Source: JAUXFS01 sp963772635 (GTDB lineage Bacteria; Pseudomonadota; Alphaproteobacteria; Rhodospirillales; Defluviicoccaceae). From it: a stretch of DNA of 64,000 bases. Numbering within the stretch: the first letter of the stretch is position 1; each line of letters starts with the position of its first letter. The notes beneath the pieces are model-generated. The model made no database searches and had not been told where the DNA came from. It saw nothing but the letters and a program-made list of their open reading frames with translations. A program made the position numbers and the translations under genes. Positions 46,123-53,856 of this stretch are shown one piece after another. The stretch is from the NCBI GenBank assembly GCA_963772635.1, contig CAVYYK010000024.1, positions 1-64,000 of the forward strand, read 5' to 3'.

Positions 46123-47298
46123 GTGGTGAGCAGCGCCCTCGCGTCCCCGTCTCGAATCCAGGCGCCGATCCTGGCGCTCGCGGGGGTCGTCGCGGGCGCG
46201 TTTTTGGTCGCACTGATCGGGTTCGGCGGGCGCCAGGTGGCGTTATTGCTGATCGGCATCGCCCTCGGCGCCAGCCTCTACCATGCCGCCTTCGGCTTCT
46301 CCAGCGCCTACCGCAACGCGGTCGTCGCCGGTGATCTCTCCGCCGTCGCCGCCCAGTTGGTGATGCTGGCGGCGGCGATTCTGCTGTTCGCGCCGGTCCT
46401 CGCCGTTGGGACCGCTTTTGGCCGGCCGGTGGCCGGCGCCGTCGCTCCGGTCGGGGTCTCGATGGCGTTCGGCGCCTTCATCTTCGGCATCGGCATGCAG
46501 CTGGCGGGCGGCTGCGCCTCGGGCACCCTCTATACCGCCGGCGGCGGCAACGCGCGGATGCTGGTGGTCCTGGTGTTCTTCTGCGTCGGCGGCTTCTGGG
46601 CCAGCCTGCACATGCATTGGTGGACGGCGCTGCCCGGCATCGGCGCGGTGTCCCTGGGCGAAACATTCGGATGGGCGGTGGCGGTCCCGCTGCAGCTCGC
46701 CGCCCTCGCACTGATCTACGGGGGCCTGCGGCTCTCCGGCGCCCGCGTCAAACGGCCCCTGTGGTGGGCCGGCGGGTTCTCCTGGCAAAGGCTGCTCACC
46801 GGTCCGTGGCCGCTGCTGTTCAGCGCCGGGCTTCTCGCCTTGCTGAACTGGCTGACGCTGCTGGTCGCCGGCCATCCGTGGTCGATCACCTGGGCCTTCG
46901 CCCTGTGGGCCGCCAAGATCGCGGTGGTTCTCGGATGGGATCCGGCGACCAGTCCGTTCTGGAGCGGTGGCTTTCAACAGGCGGCGCTGGCGCGTTCGGT
47001 GCTGGCCGATACGGTCTCGGTGATGAATTTCGGCATCCTCCTCGGCGCCCTGGCGGCGGCGGCGCTGGCCGGCCGGGTGGCGCCGAGCGCGCGCATCCCC
47101 CTGGGGTCGCTGGCGGCGGCGGTGATCGGCGGGCTGACGATGGGCTACGGCGCCCGGCTGGCCTACGGCTGCAACATCGGCGCCTTCTTCTCGGGGGTCG
47201 CCTCGGGCAGCCTGCACGGCTGGGTGTGGATTCTCTGCGCCGTCGCCGGCAACCTGATCGGCATCCGCTTGCGACCGCTGTTCCGGCTGCCGATGTAA
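46123..47298 (+). CDS. YeeE/YedE-family (TsuA-like) sulfur-compound transporter
   Basis: 391 residues with about ten membrane helices and the two conserved cysteine half-motifs: QLAGGCASGTLYTAGGG near residue 130 and AYGCNIGAFFSGVASG near residue 350. TsuA-type YeeE proteins import thiosulfate through these cysteines. GTG 46123 starts the frame; the first helix begins at residue 17. Located in one run with DUF302 and upstream of a cupredoxin-like gene, suggesting inorganic sulfur or redox metabolism. The transported compound is inference. Confidence 0.88.
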   Translation: MVSSALASPSRIQAPILALAGVVAGAFLVALIGFGGRQVALLLIGIALGASLYHAAFGFSSAYRNAVVAGDLSAVAAQLVMLAAAILLFAPVLAVGTAFGRPVAGAVAPVGVSMAFGAFIFGIGMQLAGGCASGTLYTAGGGNARMLVVLVFFCVGGFWASLHMHWWTALPGIGAVSLGETFGWAVAVPLQLAALALIYGGLRLSGARVKRPLWWAGGFSWQRLLTGPWPLLFSAGLLALLNWLTLLVAGHPWSITWAFALWAAKIAVVLGWDPATSPFWSGGFQQAALARSVLADTVSVMNFGILLGALAAAALAGRVAPSARIPLGSLAAAVIGGLTMGYGARLAYGCNIGAFFSGVASGSLHGWVWILCAVAGNLIGIRLRPLFRLPM

Positions 47299-47408
47299 GC
47301 GACTCCGGTTCACGCCGCCCTCACGGCAATGTCACTTGCGGGTGACGGATGCGTGATAAACATGGTGTATGAAGCGTTATCGTCGACACCAATGTGGAGC
47401 TGTTCGCG

Positions 47409-47908
47409 ATGAATCCGATACCAACGAAAACCGCCAGGACGGGCCGCGCCATCCTTGCGGCGGCTATCTTGCTCGCCGGCGGGATGATGGCGGCCGCCGC
47501 CTCCGCCGAGGAGGTTATCCAGCTCACCCAGACCGGCTGCCAGTTCCTCGAACCCGAGGGGACCGACCACCACTACCAGACTTCGAAGGCCGACGACTGC
47601 AATGCGATCAACGCGGCCAGCGGCAGCGAACGCTCGCCGCTGCCAAGGTGCTGGAACTGAAGCCCGGCAAGTACGTGTTCCGGGTGACCAACGAGAACGT
47701 CCCCTACGAGCTCGGCTTCTGGCTGCGCGACGAGGACTACAACTGGAAGAATCCGTTGGACAAGCTGACCAAGACCAGCGTCTCCGGCGGGGGGCTGACG
47801 ACCGGCAAGACCCAGGACTACGAGGTCGAGCTGAAGCCCGGCACCTATCTCTACTCGTGCCCGCTCAACCCGACGCCCGACTACAAGCTGGTGGTCTCCG
47901 GCGGCTGA
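47409..47908 (+). pseudogene. cupredoxin-like secreted protein, one frame break
   Basis: About 166 residues when joined. Signal peptide RAILAAAILLAGGMMAAAASA, then EVIQLTQTGCQFLEPEG and, after a one-base deletion near 47633 (GAACGCTCG for GAACGCCTCG), AAAKVLELKPGKYVFRVTNE, ELGFWLRDEDYNW and PGTYLYSCPLNPTPDYKLVV. The closing YLYSCPLNPT resembles the copper-loop Cys of cupredoxin-fold proteins, though His/Met ligands are not obvious. ATG 47409 has GGAG upstream. It is a candidate periplasmic electron-transfer or metal protein; both pieces remain coherent, so sequencing error is likely. Confidence 0.65.
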
Positions 47909-47922
47909 GCGGCACGCGGCGG

Positions 47923-48789
47923 TCATTCCTCCCTTACCAGGCGGAAGCCGATCAGGATGTGTTTGAGCCCGGCGGGGCGGGCGTGCCGCGCCGCCGGCCG
48001 GCACACCCCGCACCCCTTATCGTCCCACGAACCGCCCTTGACGATGAAACGACCCGGACCGGCGGGCGTCGCCGTCCACTCGAACACCTGGCCGGCCGCG
48101 TCGAGCAGCCCGAAAGGGCTGACGCCTGCGGGATAGGAACCGACCGCGACGGTATCGAACGGCCCCTGATCTGCGCTGTTCAACCGCGATGGGTCGAACG
48201 AATCGCCCCAGGGGAACCGGCGTCCATCGGTTCCGCGGGCCGCTTTCTCCCATTCGGTTTCCGTCGGCAGCCGCCAGCGCTCGCCGGTCTCGGCGGAGAG
48301 CCAGGCGGCATAAGCGCGCGCGTCCTCGTGCGAAACGAGAACCACGGGATGATCCGCGCGGCCGTTCGGGGGCCGATTGTCGGTCCATGCATGGCGGCGG
48401 GTGCGCTCGAACGGATGGATCAATCCGTAACCGGCCCAGGTCTCGGCATCGACGTCGGGGGCCGGCCGGCCGGTGGCAGCGACGAACGGGGCGTACTGGG
48501 CATTGGTGATCGGGGTGACCGTGATCGCGAACGCCGATGTTTCGAGTGTTTGCCGCGGCGGCTCGCCCTCGTACCAGCGGCCCCGGCGGGTAAGATCGTG
48601 GCCATAGGCACCGGCATCCAACCGATAGGCGGCTTCACGCTCGCCGCGATCGGAGCCGACAATGAACGATCCCGCCGGAACGGCCGCGACCTCGGGCCTG
48701 TCGATGCCGCCGCGGGCCCCGATCGCCAATCCGAGAACCACCGCCAACGCCAGAGCCACGATAGTGCCGGTCTGACTGTTCGCCGTCAT
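47923..48789 (-). CDS. SUMF1/FGE-sulfatase-domain protein, membrane-anchored
   Basis: 288 residues. An N-terminal hydrophobic anchor (GTIVALALAVVLGLAIGA) precedes a complete formylglycine-generating-enzyme-like fold: VAAVPAGSFIVGSD, PVVLVSHEDARAYAAWLS, WRLPTETEWEKAARG, FGLLDAAGQVFEWT and FIVKGGSWDDKGC...GFRLV. Two Cys (GCGVC) lie near the C-terminus. Bacterial members include FGE, EgtB, PvdO and NirV; the substrate is not predictable. It is convergent with the cupredoxin-like gene and divergent from the NPC-repeat gene. Confidence 0.85.
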   Translation of the reverse strand: MTANSQTGTIVALALAVVLGLAIGARGGIDRPEVAAVPAGSFIVGSDRGEREAAYRLDAGAYGHDLTRRGRWYEGEPPRQTLETSAFAITVTPITNAQYAPFVAATGRPAPDVDAETWAGYGLIHPFERTRRHAWTDNRPPNGRADHPVVLVSHEDARAYAAWLSAETGERWRLPTETEWEKAARGTDGRRFPWGDSFDPSRLNSADQGPFDTVAVGSYPAGVSPFGLLDAAGQVFEWTATPAGPGRFIVKGGSWDDKGCGVCRPAARHARPAGLKHILIGFRLVREE

Positions 48790-48932
48790 CGGGTTCCTTC
48801 TCCAACACCCCGTGGAACCTCACATATTTGTGATTGCGTTTGATTCGCAGCGACGAGGGTAACTCTGTCATCTTAAGCGCAGTTAGTGAATTTCAACCGC
48901 GTGGACTTTTTTTTCGTCGAGGAGGAATGACC

Positions 48933-49262
48933 GTGAAGACCAGCAAGACCAAGCTTCTTTCCACAACCGTCCTTCCCATGGTCGCCGCTGCCGGCATCGT
49001 CGTCGGTACCGGGATGGGCATGGCCGCACCGGCCCAGGCCAAGGGCGTCGGCCAAGACGTCGCCGCGGAATTGCCGGCGGCCAAGGCCCGTGTCGGCGGC
49101 GTGCAACTGGCGGCATGCAACCCGTGCGCGGCGAAAAACCCCTGCAACCCGTGCGCGGCGAAAAACCCCTGCGCGGCCAAGAACCCCTGCAATCCGTGTG
49201 CGGCCAAGAACCCCTGCGCGGCCAAGAACCCCTGCAATCCCTGCGCGGCAAAGAAAAAGTAA
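48933..49262 (+). CDS. secreted Cys-rich protein with NPC/AAK repeats
   Basis: 109 residues from GTG 48933, which has GGAGG about 8 bases upstream (ATG 48927 is too close to it). Signal peptide TTVLPMVAAAGIVVGTGMGM ending APAQA; the mature protein has a 25-residue linker and then 11 NPC-type units (CNPCAAKNPC pattern) up to the stop. The cysteines, about every 5 residues, could bind metal or form disulfides. Related N-terminal regions precede cytochrome P460-like domains; here the reading frame ends right after the repeats. A decayed paralogue with the same signal and a P460-like domain follows at 49354. Confidence 0.75.
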   Translation: MKTSKTKLLSTTVLPMVAAAGIVVGTGMGMAAPAQAKGVGQDVAAELPAAKARVGGVQLAACNPCAAKNPCNPCAAKNPCAAKNPCNPCAAKNPCAAKNPCNPCAAKKK

Positions 49263-49278
49263 CTGATTCGGCTCCATG

Positions 49279-49303
49279 GCGCCGCCCTGCGGGGCGGCGC
49301 TTT
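49279..49303 (+). terminator. rho-independent terminator after NPC-repeat gene
   Basis: GCGCCGCCC (49279-49287) pairs with GGGCGGCGC (49292-49300) around a 4-base loop, followed by TTTAG. It begins 16 bases after the stop codon. Confidence 0.75.
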
Positions 49304-49353
49304 AGTTTGTGAATTTGTCCTTCAAGAAATCTGTTCGTGGGGGGCCGGCGGAA

Positions 49354-50168
49354 ATGAGATCAACCATAGGGAGGCTGCTCTCCACCACCGTCATGCCGCT
49401 GATGGCCGATTTCGGCCTCGTTGTCGGCGGCACCCTGGTCGAAGCGCCTCGCGGGCATGCCGCCACCCTGGCGTAGCCATTGTCGACGCCGTTGCCGGCG
49501 GCGAAACCCAGGCCAGGACACATCCAGCTTGCCGCGCGCAGCCCTTGCGCGGTGGGCGGCCGATTCGCATCGAGCAAGTATTACGTGCCCCGGTTGGCGG
49601 CGGCATGGAAGACCAGCCTGTGCAACCCGTGAAATCCGTGCGACGCCGCTCCGGTGGCGGAAATCAGTTCGAAGGAGGCCCACGACGCCTACCTCCGTAT
49701 CCGCGGCGAGATGGGCTCGGATTACGCCAAAGCCGGCGTCGCCGCAGTCGACAACTACCAGCAATGGGTCAACCTTGCCCTGGCGCCCTACCAATCGGCG
49801 ACGCACGGTGGCGGGTACGTCAACAACTGCGCCAACGCCACCGGCGCAGCGGCCTACGGCCGTTACGAGAAGGTCGGCAAAATGCCGGCCGGATCGGTTC
49901 TGGCCAAGGACAGTTTCGTGGTCAACGCGGACGGCAGAGTCGCGATTGGGCCGTTGTTCATCATGCAGAAGCTGGCGGCCGGTCGCCAACGCCGACACCC
50001 ACGACTGGCGCTACGCGATTGATCATGCCGAAAGGCTCGTTGCTGGGTGCCACCGGCGGCAAGGGTTCGCGGAACGTCGCGTTCTGCGCCGAATGCCATT
50101 CAACGATGGTCGACGATCAGGACAGCCTGTTCTTCCTACCCGACGAGATGCGTGCCAAGCTCCCCTAG
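49354..50168 (+). pseudogene. decayed cytochrome P460-like paralogue of the NPC-repeat gene
   Basis: From ATG 49354 the frame reads LLSTTVMPLMADFGLVVGG, paralogous to the signal peptide of the preceding gene, then an in-frame TAG at 49474. The same frame continues with LPAAK...IQLAARSPCAVGG, matching the linker of gene 48933, and CNP-TGA-NPCDAAP with a TGA at 49630 where Cys is expected. After it lie DAYLRIRGEMGSDYAKAG and GGYVNNCANATGAAAYGRYE, FVVNADGRVAIGPLFIM. Two frame changes near 49978 and 50015 precede FCAECHSTMVDD, a CxxCH haem motif, ending at 50166-50168. Two stops plus frame changes argue for true decay. Confidence 0.75.
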
Positions 50169-50278
50169 GTGCGCATTCAATGACTCTCACGGGCTTGCCG
50201 ATCTCGCCAAACAGATGACCCGGCTTATACCGACGCGGTAAAATCGGCACCCGAACGCATCAAGGACAGGGGAGAACC

Positions 50279-50993
50279 ATGGTCGAATTGGCGGATCTGC
50301 CGACGGAACGGCTGGAGGATATGGCGGCGGCGGGGGCCGAAGTCCTGGAGGTTTACCGGTTGCTGCGCAAGAGCGGCGACAACGTGGTCGGCGAGGTGCT
50401 CCGCGGCCAGGGTGAGTTCTACGAATGGGACCATTTCCCCAAGGGCGACGTCTACGACCCGGAAACCCACTCCCAGTACTACTATCACGCCCATCCGGCG
50501 GAGCTGAGGGGCGGCGAGCACGGACACTTCCACACCTTCTTGCGGCCTAAGGGGATGCCGTCCACGATCGCGCCGGCGCCCCTTGCGGACTACGCCCCGC
50601 CCGAAGGCGACAACGATGCCCTCAGCCATCTGATCGCCATCTCCATGGACCAGTACGGCTATCCGATCCGCCTGTTCTCCACCAATCGCTGGGTGACCGG
50701 CGAGGTGTGGTACGCCGCCGACGACGTGATCGCCATGCTCGACCACTTCCACATGGATCTCGCCTATCCGTCGCTGCCGGCGAACATCTGGATCACCGCC
50801 ATGCTGCGGCTGTTCCGCCCGGACATCGAAGAGCTTGTGCGGGCAGCGCGACCAGAAGGTGGCCGCCCGGCAGCAACGCAATCCCGACGACAACGCCTAC
50901 GAGGACCGCGATCTCGAAATCACCTCGTTCCTGGATATTTCCGTCGAAGGCCAGATCGGGCGGATCAACGAAGCGCTGGCCCGCAACAAGTGA
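50279..50993 (+). pseudogene. conserved protein (DUF6969-like), one frame break
   Basis: About 237 residues when joined. His- and acid-rich motif YYYHAHPAELRGGEHGHFHT near residue 75, then VWYAADDVIAMLDHFHMD. After LRLFRPDIEELVR one extra G in the run at 50841-50843 shifts the frame; the next frame continues KVAARQQRNPDDNAYEDRDL and ITSFLDISVEGQIGRINEAL, stopping at 50991-50993. AGGGGAGA precedes ATG 50279. The many histidines suggest metal binding, but no function is known. No signal peptide. The family name is from memory and uncertain; coherence of both pieces suggests a sequence error. Confidence 0.6.
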
Positions 50994-50999
50994 TCGGGA

Positions 51000-51590
51000 T
51001 CAGTCGAGCGCCCGGCGCGCCTTGAGCGCCTGGCTCAGGGTGCCGTCGTCGAGGTAGTCGAGTTCGCCGCCCATGGGCACGCCGTGGGCAATGCCCGAGA
51101 TCTTCACTTGGCAGCCGGCGAGCCGGTCGACGATGTAGTGCGCCGTGGTCTGGCCGTCGACGGTGACGCTGGTGGCGAGGATCACTTCCCCGACCTCGGC
51201 GCCGCGCGCGCGGCCAACGAGGGCCGGGATGTTGAGGTCGTCGGGACCGACCCCGTCCAGCGCCGACAACACCCCCCCGAGCACGTGGTAGCGGCCGCGG
51301 AACGACCCGGTCCGTTCCAGCGCCCACAGGTCGGCGACATCCTCGACGACGCAGATCACCGCCGGATCCCGCCTGGGATCGGCGCAGATGCCGCACGGAT
51401 CGCGGGTGTCGAGATTGCCGCAGACGGAACAGCCGCGGATGCTTTCGGCCGCCGCCGCCATCGCCTCGGCCAGCGGCTCGAGCACGGTTTCCCGACGCTT
51501 GAGCATATGCAGCGCCGCCCGGCGCGCCGAGCGCGGCCCCAGACCGGGCAGCTTGGCGAGATACTGGATGAGGCGGTCGATCTCGGACAT
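51000..51590 (-). CDS. recR: recombination mediator protein RecR
   Basis: 196 residues. MSEIDRLIQYLAKLPGLGPR (helix-hairpin-helix), the zinc finger CSVCGNLDTRDPCGIC (residues 57-72), and the Toprim domain with VICVVEDVADLWALE and DGQTTAHYI are diagnostic. RecR loads RecA on gapped DNA with RecF/RecO. ATG 51590 matches the family; upstream in-frame codons do not. recR usually follows ybaB directly; here they are separated by about 4 kb of Sel1 and EF-hand genes. The first codons and 40 bases of leader are duplicated at 52781-52867. Confidence 0.96.
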   Translation of the reverse strand: MSEIDRLIQYLAKLPGLGPRSARRAALHMLKRRETVLEPLAEAMAAAAESIRGCSVCGNLDTRDPCGICADPRRDPAVICVVEDVADLWALERTGSFRGRYHVLGGVLSALDGVGPDDLNIPALVGRARGAEVGEVILATSVTVDGQTTAHYIVDRLAGCQVKISGIAHGVPMGGELDYLDDGTLSQALKARRALD

Positions 51591-51630
51591 GTCACCTGAC
51601 GACGTCGTGGTTTCGCAAACGTCCTTATAG
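51544..51630 (-). repeat. recR 5' region, copy 1 of an 87-bp direct repeat
   Basis: Contains the first codons of recR and 40 bases upstream. The same 87 bases recur at 52781-52867 with about ten mismatches, at an offset of 1237. Confidence 0.85.
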
Positions 51631-51796
51631 GCCTTTTCCGCCCCTGTCTCGACGTCTTCCCGCAGCGGGCGGATACACGTCGCGTATATCGGTGCCGGGA
51701 AAACGGCTTCTAATGCGCGAGATGCCTTTCGACCAGCAGCTGATGCCCGCCGCGCCGGCTGTTTTTCGTGGCACACGGACAAAGGAACTGCTGCTC

Positions 51797-52623
51797 CTAG
51801 TCTTGGAGCTTTGGGGCAACTATGGGGAAGTTGGTCGAGTACGGACTGACGGACTTCGGTCTCGTGGTCATGGTGACTGGCTCGCCGAGCTCGGTCGCCC
51901 GCCGCAGATTGGCACGCTCGGTCTCGGACAGTGTGGAGCCAAACAGCAAGGTCCGCGCCAGGGTCGGCTCCATCAAGTCAGGCGTGATTCCCTCGGGCGG
52001 CGTCCAAGTCCGCCAATTGTCGGCCTCCACGGGGTTGGCATCGACACCGAACCCGTCGGAGAAAGCAATGGCGACGTTCCACCTTGCCACCGGATTGCCG
52101 GCTTCGGCCGCCGCCATGTGCAGGTCGAAGGCGCGGCCATAATCGAGGAGCGCGCCGAATCCGAAGAGATAGATTTGCCCCAGGTTGTTCATGGCCGGCG
52201 CAAACCCGAGCGCCGCCGACCTCCCGTACCACTCTTTGGCTAACTGGAAATGGCTGCGGCCTTTATCGGAAGTAACGGAGTTCTCTACCGACCTCCATCG
52301 CGGCGGACGGGCCCTTCAGCCATCTGTCGAAGTTGCTTCCTGGTATCTTCCAGGGCAGCCAGCGCGTGGATCCATGCCAGATGGAACATCGCCTGTGGGT
52401 CGCCTCCTCGTGCGGCTCGCTCATACCAAGATTGCGCACGTGCGGTGTCGCCCCTGCGCGACCAGACGTGGCCCATGACCCGCATGCGAGTGACGCAGGT
52501 CTCACCGGATTTGGCCTCTGAGCACTGCCACAGCAGCATTGCTTCGGTAATCCAAGGCAACGCCAAGAACGCGCCGCTGCCAAGGAGAAGCAAACAGACG
52601 ACACCGATAAGGGGCTTTCGCAT
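51797..52623 (-). pseudogene. Sel1-repeat secreted protein A, one frame break
   Basis: About 274 residues when joined. The N-terminal part from ATG 52623 has a signal or anchor (GVVCLLLLGSGAFLALPWI) and Sel1-like helices (AARGGDPQAMFHLAWIHALA). Near 52300 the frame changes; the next frame encodes LAKEWYGRSAALGFAPAMNN and LGQIYLFGFG, then HMAAAEAGNPVARWNVAIAF, to the stop at 51797. It is collinear throughout with the intact neighbour at 52957-53790 (identity roughly half), so it is a tandem duplicate. Sel1 repeats are protein-interaction helices; function unknown. Confidence 0.7.
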
Positions 52624-52703
52624 TCTCCTTCATCCTCGCAAGGTGGCGGAACAAAGCTGGCAAGAGGCCCTTGACGTAACCTTGAGCGGCGCCTCAGTGG
52701 ATA

Positions 52704-52867
52704 CTAGGGACAGGCCACGGAAGAGTGCAGGAGCCAACCGGTTTCTTCAGAGATTACGCACACGTGGCCGACACCCGCGGCCGGGCAGCTTGGCGAGATA
52801 CTGGATGAGGCGATCGATTTCGGACATTTCACCTGACGACACTGTGGTTTCGCGACCGTGGTTATAG
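52704..52867 (-). pseudogene. duplication junction: recR start fused to EF-hand gene end
   Basis: At 52781-52867 lie recR leader bases and its first codons (MSEIDRLIQYLAKLPG), which then run into CRPRVRNL and stop. Overlapping, 52704-52765 encodes in another frame VCVISEETGWLLHSSVACP and a stop, the diverged copy of the EF-hand protein's C-terminus (CIISEETGQPLRPSPICP at 53857). So the end of one gene and the start of another are juxtaposed between the two Sel1 copies, as expected for a tandem duplication of EF-hand end, Sel1, recR start. Confidence 0.75.
52781..52867 (-). repeat. recR 5' region, copy 2 of an 87-bp direct repeat
   Basis: Second copy of 51544-51630, with about ten differences, including the recR ATG. 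Confidence 0.85.
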
Positions 52868-52956
52868 AACCTTTGCTCCGATTTTCCACAGTCTTCCGGC
52901 AGCGACGCGGCACCAGTCATCCGTCTCGGGACCGGAAAAACGCGCGTCTGCGCCGA

Positions 52957-53790
52957 CTACCGTTGCTGGTTCCACATTTTCTCGGTGGCTTCGTGGAAAG
53001 AGGGCAACGATGGATCGGCCTTCATCGGTTTCTCGACGAAGGTCGCCGGTTCGCCGAGTTCGGTCGTCGCCCGCAGATTGGCGCGCTGCGCCTCGGTCAA
53101 GGTGGAGCCATACAGTTTGGTCCGCGCCAGGGTCGGCTCGAGAAGATCGGGCATGATCTCTGCCGGCGGCGCCCGGGTCCGCCATTCTTGCTTCGTCAGG
53201 ATCGGATCGACGCCGAACCCCGCCGAGAAGGCGATGGCAACATTCCATGCCGCCACGGGGTTGCCGGCCTTGGCTGCGGCCATATGCAGGTCAAACGCGC
53301 GGCCGCGGTCCTGGAGCCCGCCGAGACCGTAAAGATAGATCTGCCCCAGGTTGTTCATGCTGGGCGCGAACCCGAGATCCGCCGACTTCTGATACCACTC
53401 CTTTGCGAGGTCGATGTTCCTGCGGCCCCTTTCGCTCGTCGAAGACACTCTCATTGGTCCCCCGTCGGCGCTGGCGGGCTTCTCGGCCATACGCCGAAAA
53501 TGTTCCTTGGTATCCTCAATCGCCGCCTGCTCGTGGATCCAAGCAAGGTGGAACATGGCCTGTGGGTCACCCCCCACCGCAGCCTGGCCGTACCAGTCCT
53601 TCGCCTTCGCCATGTCGCCCTTGCGCGACCAGACGTGGCCCATTGCCCGCATCCGGGTAAGGCAGGTCTCGTCGGGCTTCGGCCCCGAGCACTCCGAATG
53701 GAGCTTTGCTTCGGCAATCCACGGCATCGCCAACAGCGCGCCGACGACGACGACGATCAAGCAAACGATACCGATGAGGAGCTTTCGCAT
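52957..53790 (-). CDS. Sel1-repeat secreted protein B
   Basis: 277 residues. A hydrophobic N-terminus (GIVCLIVVVVGALLAMPWI) acts as signal or anchor. Sel1/TPR-like units are visible: AKDWYGQAAVGGDPQAMFHL, AKEWYQKSADLGFAPSMNNL and FDLHMAAAKAGNPVAAWNVA. The last 80 residues are extended and Pro-rich. Such proteins scaffold complexes in the envelope; no partner can be named. It is preceded (66 bases) by the EF-hand gene on the same strand and duplicated as Sel1-A downstream. Confidence 0.85.
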   Translation of the reverse strand: MRKLLIGIVCLIVVVVGALLAMPWIAEAKLHSECSGPKPDETCLTRMRAMGHVWSRKGDMAKAKDWYGQAAVGGDPQAMFHLAWIHEQAAIEDTKEHFRRMAEKPASADGGPMRVSSTSERGRRNIDLAKEWYQKSADLGFAPSMNNLGQIYLYGLGGLQDRGRAFDLHMAAAKAGNPVAAWNVAIAFSAGFGVDPILTKQEWRTRAPPAEIMPDLLEPTLARTKLYGSTLTEAQRANLRATTELGEPATFVEKPMKADPSLPSFHEATEKMWNQQR

Positions 53791-53856
53791 TGTCCTTCGT
53801 CCTCCGAGAATTTTGACGGCACCTGACGAAGCCGCGAGCGAAACTCGCCGCGGCCA

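Noticed and set aside
49630..49632. TGA at a cysteine position as a selenocysteine codon
   Set aside because: The same frame has an additional TAG upstream and frame changes downstream, and no SECIS-like hairpin was recognised; decay explains all of it.
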